The notes under the pieces: model-generated
The model's database searches: none
What the model was told of the DNA's origin: nothing
The model's input: only the letters and a program-made list of their open reading frames with translations
Shown: in pieces, positions 61,119-64,000 of the stretch
How the letters are laid out: every line of letters begins with the position of its first letter
Position numbering within the stretch: position 1 is the first letter of the stretch
Source of the DNA: Agarophyton chilense
Taxonomy: Eukaryota > Rhodophyta > Florideophyceae > Gracilariales > Gracilariaceae
Length of the DNA: 64,000 nt
Direction: 5' to 3'
Assembly (NCBI GenBank): GCA_030374765.1
Contig: JARGXX010000092.1
Coordinates: 1,364,001-1,428,000 of the forward strand
Program-made: the position numbers and the translations under genes

Positions 61119-64000
61119 TTAAGCTTCAGTTGCACAAGGTTCTAATTGCGAATCCGAGTTAGACTCTTTTACTCGTCGCATTGCCTTGCGCATTTGACCA
61201 ACGTAGTAAAGAAGTTCCTCGTGTAATCCACTTTCAACGCCAACCTTCGACATTTCCGTTTCTGCTCGAGAAATGTACGACTCAAGAACACCTCTGGGAA
61301 TTGTGATCTGCTCCTTCCCAGTCTGACGACGCTCGCCAAGAGGATCCACATTTTCGTCTCCTGGTACTTCTGCACGAGTTGCGTGGTCTGCCTTCTCCTT
61401 TAGGTGCCGAATTGCAGCCTTATAAGTACGTTCCTTAGAATCAGCGTTGGAGCTAGCTCTATGCAGCTTCTTCTTCATAGCACTCACTCTGTCCATGTAT
61501 TTAACAACTCTGGCCTCCGCAGCTACGCGACTTTGCTTCTCACGAGTCAGTCTCTTCTCTAGATCTTCTCTATCAGCGATAACGTCCCGCAGTTTCCGCG
61601 ACAAATCGTTTTTCCGATTCACGACATCATCATCATAAACAAATGACGGCTGTACGCGTCTTGCTGAATTGTTCGGTTCTCGCAACAAATGGGCAGACAT
61701 GCTTAATGCAGAGATTGATTCTTTGAGACTCGAAATCTCTTCGTCTCTGTCAACAATTGCCTGTTCCAACCGAGGGATAGCTGAAAGAGCCATTGAAGCA
61801 TCCATAATACTTATTGAAGAATACGAGCTCCGCACAATGGCACCATGACGGGGAAGTTCGTAGAAATCAGAAGCGTTGACTTGAGCCTTTGCCATCGAAT
61901 TTTGTCCTGGTCTAAGCAATCTTGTCATCGCTAGAGCAGCCTTGAATACGATGCGCAGCCGACGTAAACGATTTCCACTCTGTTCTGGAGTAACAGCGAA
62001 AATATCCAGCTTATACTTTGACCGATAGAGACAAATGAGCTTGGACAAAAATGCCTTCTGAGTAGAAAGACTGGCAAGTCTCTTAACCATATCGGTGCGA
62101 CCGGCATCCATCAACATCAAATTATTCTTCGTGTTCAGCTGATCACGCACAATTGAGTTTACCCCATCCTCCACTGAAACTGCAGACTCCACACAGCCAA
62201 TTAAAATGGCAAGACGCGAAACGAAGTTCGAGTATGCGTCTCTTTGCTCGGAAAGGGTGAACTCCAAGTCGTGATGTGCGCTCTTCACAGAATCCAACTC
62301 GACTTTCTGTTCCTGGACTATACCACAAAGTTGCGCATTTGCTCTCAACTTGTCTTCGTACAACCCACAAATATGTTGGAATTGTTTTTTAAGGAATCCA
62401 GTGGTTTCCTTGTCATGTAGGCGGGGCTCGCCGATTCCGGCATTCACTTGAAGAGAAAGGCGACCCTGCTCAACACCTATAGGTTGGGCGACATCAATGT
62501 TAACATCGTTAATGTACGGCAAAGAACTTTCCTCCGTCTCGTCTTCTTCTCCACTCGCGGCTTCTGGAACGGCCTCAGCAGGCACCAGTGAGGCTGAAGT
62601 AGGACGCATCTTCGCAATTATTCCACTTTGCACGTTCATCATCCCGTATATTTCGTCCTGGAATGCCTTGGATTCGATCAAGACAGCGCGAGAGACATTG
62701 TCCAGTTCATCCTTGGTGCCCATATTAATGATTAAGCCCTCTAATTTCTCGCGCAGCATTCTGTACCTTGCAGCGAAGTCTTCTTTTCTCCCTATGAGCG
62801 AATCCAAGGATTGTATGGCCGCTTCTATCAAGGGGTCGTTCCATCGAGATATGGTATGGTCCACGTCCAAGTTTGAATACATACTCTGTCGACGAGAAGA
62901 CTGGTCGCCGTAGGATGAGCAAGTAAGATCGCCAAAGGAATCCCTGGTGAAATCTCTCTGACGGATCAGCTCAGTGTACTTCTCTTCGAAGACCTCCCTC
63001 TCTTTCTCTGCAATGTGCTTAGCATTTTGTAGTCCAGCATTCTCTGCTTTAAGGGTTGCCATATCTGCATCAAGTTCAGCCTTGATTTTTTTCAGCTTGT
63101 TCTCTCTATCATCAATCTCCATTCGTAGATCTTCGCAGGCTTGCTCTGAAGTCTGGCTACGGGCGAGAAGAAGTTCGATGCGCGCAGAAAGCTGTTCTAT
63201 GACTTGTTTCTCACTTGCTGGCTTGCAGCCAAGCTTCTCCGAGAGACGTCTTAAGAACGCATGTTGCTCATCGGCAAGATGACCGTTGCTCGGCCGGCCG
63301 ACCACGCTACTCCTCCGGTTCACATGCTCGAGTGAACGAAGCCGGGCATATTCGCTGCGAAGGGAAGATATAGCCAAGTTCTTTTCCTGCAACTCTTTTC
63401 GGAGTTTATCTGTTTCTGCTCCTCTCTCTACCAGCAAAGCTTGTGCTCGAGAGAGCTCGTTCCGGATAGAAGTAGTAATGGCTTCGACCAATGCATGACG
63501 AGGGGGTCCCGATTCTGCAGTGAATTCGGCATCCGTCTTTGATCTGCACACAAGATCTTCTGTGGCCTTCTTCAAAATGCTTTCAAGTTCATGTGATGTG
63601 GACTTCATGACATTAAATGCGGTTTTTTGATCTTCGAGTTGACTGCGAAGTCGACGAACCTCGTTTTCTTTCTGGTCTAAGGCTTGTGCAGCTGCTTCAA
63701 CATTTTCTGTCATCTCCGCCGAATACTTCAAAAAGTTGTCTTTGTTAATCCTTGCACCTTCCTTCGCCTTGGAGTGCTTCATTTCGACTTCATCCCGCTG
63801 CTTTCTGAGTTCAAGGTTCTCCTTATGGGCATCTTGAATTTCGACGTTCAATCGTAGTATCACCTTACTATTTCGCTCCTTAGCAAGCTCAAGGTCTTCT
63901 TGCGCAGCACGAAGATCATCAAGCTGATACTCTTGCTCTTCCACTCTTCGAATCAAATCGATGCGCTCTCTGTCTGAATGGTTTGATGGCACTGAGGCCC
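61119..64000 (-). CDS. large coiled-coil protein, 5'-partial
   Basis: At least 957 residues, with no stop before the right edge and no ATG near it, so the N-terminus lies outside. Almost the whole visible part is heptad-rich coiled coil (Glu/Lys/Leu/Arg/Gln), broken near residues 470-510 and 690-740 by Pro/Ser/acidic stretches. No motor, SMC ATPase or known tail domain is seen in this part. Such proteins are usually cytoskeletal, centrosomal, Golgi or nuclear-envelope scaffolds; which one cannot be told. The C-terminus carries NVDPLGERRQTGKEQITIPRG and ends acidic. Confidence 0.85.
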   Translation of the reverse strand, partial: ASVPSNHSDRERIDLIRRVEEQEYQLDDLRAAQEDLELAKERNSKVILRLNVEIQDAHKENLELRKQRDEVEMKHSKAKEGARINKDNFLKYSAEMTENVEAAAQALDQKENEVRRLRSQLEDQKTAFNVMKSTSHELESILKKATEDLVCRSKTDAEFTAESGPPRHALVEAITTSIRNELSRAQALLVERGAETDKLRKELQEKNLAISSLRSEYARLRSLEHVNRRSSVVGRPSNGHLADEQHAFLRRLSEKLGCKPASEKQVIEQLSARIELLLARSQTSEQACEDLRMEIDDRENKLKKIKAELDADMATLKAENAGLQNAKHIAEKEREVFEEKYTELIRQRDFTRDSFGDLTCSSYGDQSSRRQSMYSNLDVDHTISRWNDPLIEAAIQSLDSLIGRKEDFAARYRMLREKLEGLIINMGTKDELDNVSRAVLIESKAFQDEIYGMMNVQSGIIAKMRPTSASLVPAEAVPEAASGEEDETEESSLPYINDVNIDVAQPIGVEQGRLSLQVNAGIGEPRLHDKETTGFLKKQFQHICGLYEDKLRANAQLCGIVQEQKVELDSVKSAHHDLEFTLSEQRDAYSNFVSRLAILIGCVESAVSVEDGVNSIVRDQLNTKNNLMLMDAGRTDMVKRLASLSTQKAFLSKLICLYRSKYKLDIFAVTPEQSGNRLRRLRIVFKAALAMTRLLRPGQNSMAKAQVNASDFYELPRHGAIVRSSYSSISIMDASMALSAIPRLEQAIVDRDEEISSLKESISALSMSAHLLREPNNSARRVQPSFVYDDDVVNRKNDLSRKLRDVIADREDLEKRLTREKQSRVAAEARVVKYMDRVSAMKKKLHRASSNADSKERTYKAAIRHLKEKADHATRAEVPGDENVDPLGERRQTGKEQITIPRGVLESYISRAETEMSKVGVESGLHEELLYYVGQMRKAMRRVKESNSDSQLEPCATEA

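Overview
This window is nuclear DNA of a compact, intron-poor eukaryote. That rests on the genes present: ribosomal protein L4, eIF2-beta, an RNA polymerase III subunit, two splicing factors (CWC15, LSM8), DNA2, RNase H1 and mitochondrial HSP10. It also rests on spliceosomal introns (six found, 74-125 nt, GT..AG, most with a CTAAC-type branch site) and a nuclear type-II tRNA-Ser. About 30 protein genes in 64 kb is roughly one per 2 kb. A plastid-type tryptophan enzyme with an N-terminal extension, a cryptochrome/photolyase, flavonoid-reductase-like dehydrogenases and very few introns would suit a unicellular red alga or similar microalga. That lineage call is an inference I could not test.

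Layout. 0.8-6 kb: RPL4 (+) facing DNA2 (-). 7-19 kb: a rightward run of two related SDR dehydrogenases, a DEAD-box helicase (DEVD variant), galactokinase and a CAMK-like kinase, with long non-coding spacers. 19-42 kb: dense, almost perfectly alternating strands, so head-to-head promoters and tail-to-tail 3' ends: CWC15, RNASEH1, RPC82, an ABCB transporter, biotin-protein ligase, a coiled-coil protein, TrpD, lipoate ligase, tRNA-Ser, a pseudouridine synthase, eIF2-beta, an RSM22-like protein, a basic protein with NUMOD3-like repeats and OHCU decarboxylase. 42-45 kb: a 2.8-kb gene-free island with two diverged copies of a ~340-bp repeat, a perfect hairpin and a cluster of the palindrome ATTGCAAT. 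45-54 kb: four leftward genes (cryptochrome/photolyase, a doubtful Ser-rich ORF, an MFS transporter, a two-TM protein). 54-64 kb: oxysterol-binding protein, a mitochondrial carrier, a mitochondrial release-factor-like protein, LSM8, HSP10 and a large coiled-coil protein running off the right edge. Four of the six introns found lie between 56 and 61 kb, and a fifth, in the carrier, brings that stretch to five.

The genes form no operon or single pathway. Themes are organelle upkeep (HSP10, RSM22-like, release factor, lipoate and biotin ligases, carrier), RNA processing and translation, and transport. No virus, CRISPR array or intact transposon was recognised. The best leads for something undescribed are the repeat/hairpin/ATTGCAAT island, the C-homopolymer tracts in several 5' leaders, the odd photolyase-family protein, and an HSP10 gene whose first coding exon is only the ATG.

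Start codons were set at ATG. Several reading frames stay open upstream of the chosen ATG, and those cases are noted.
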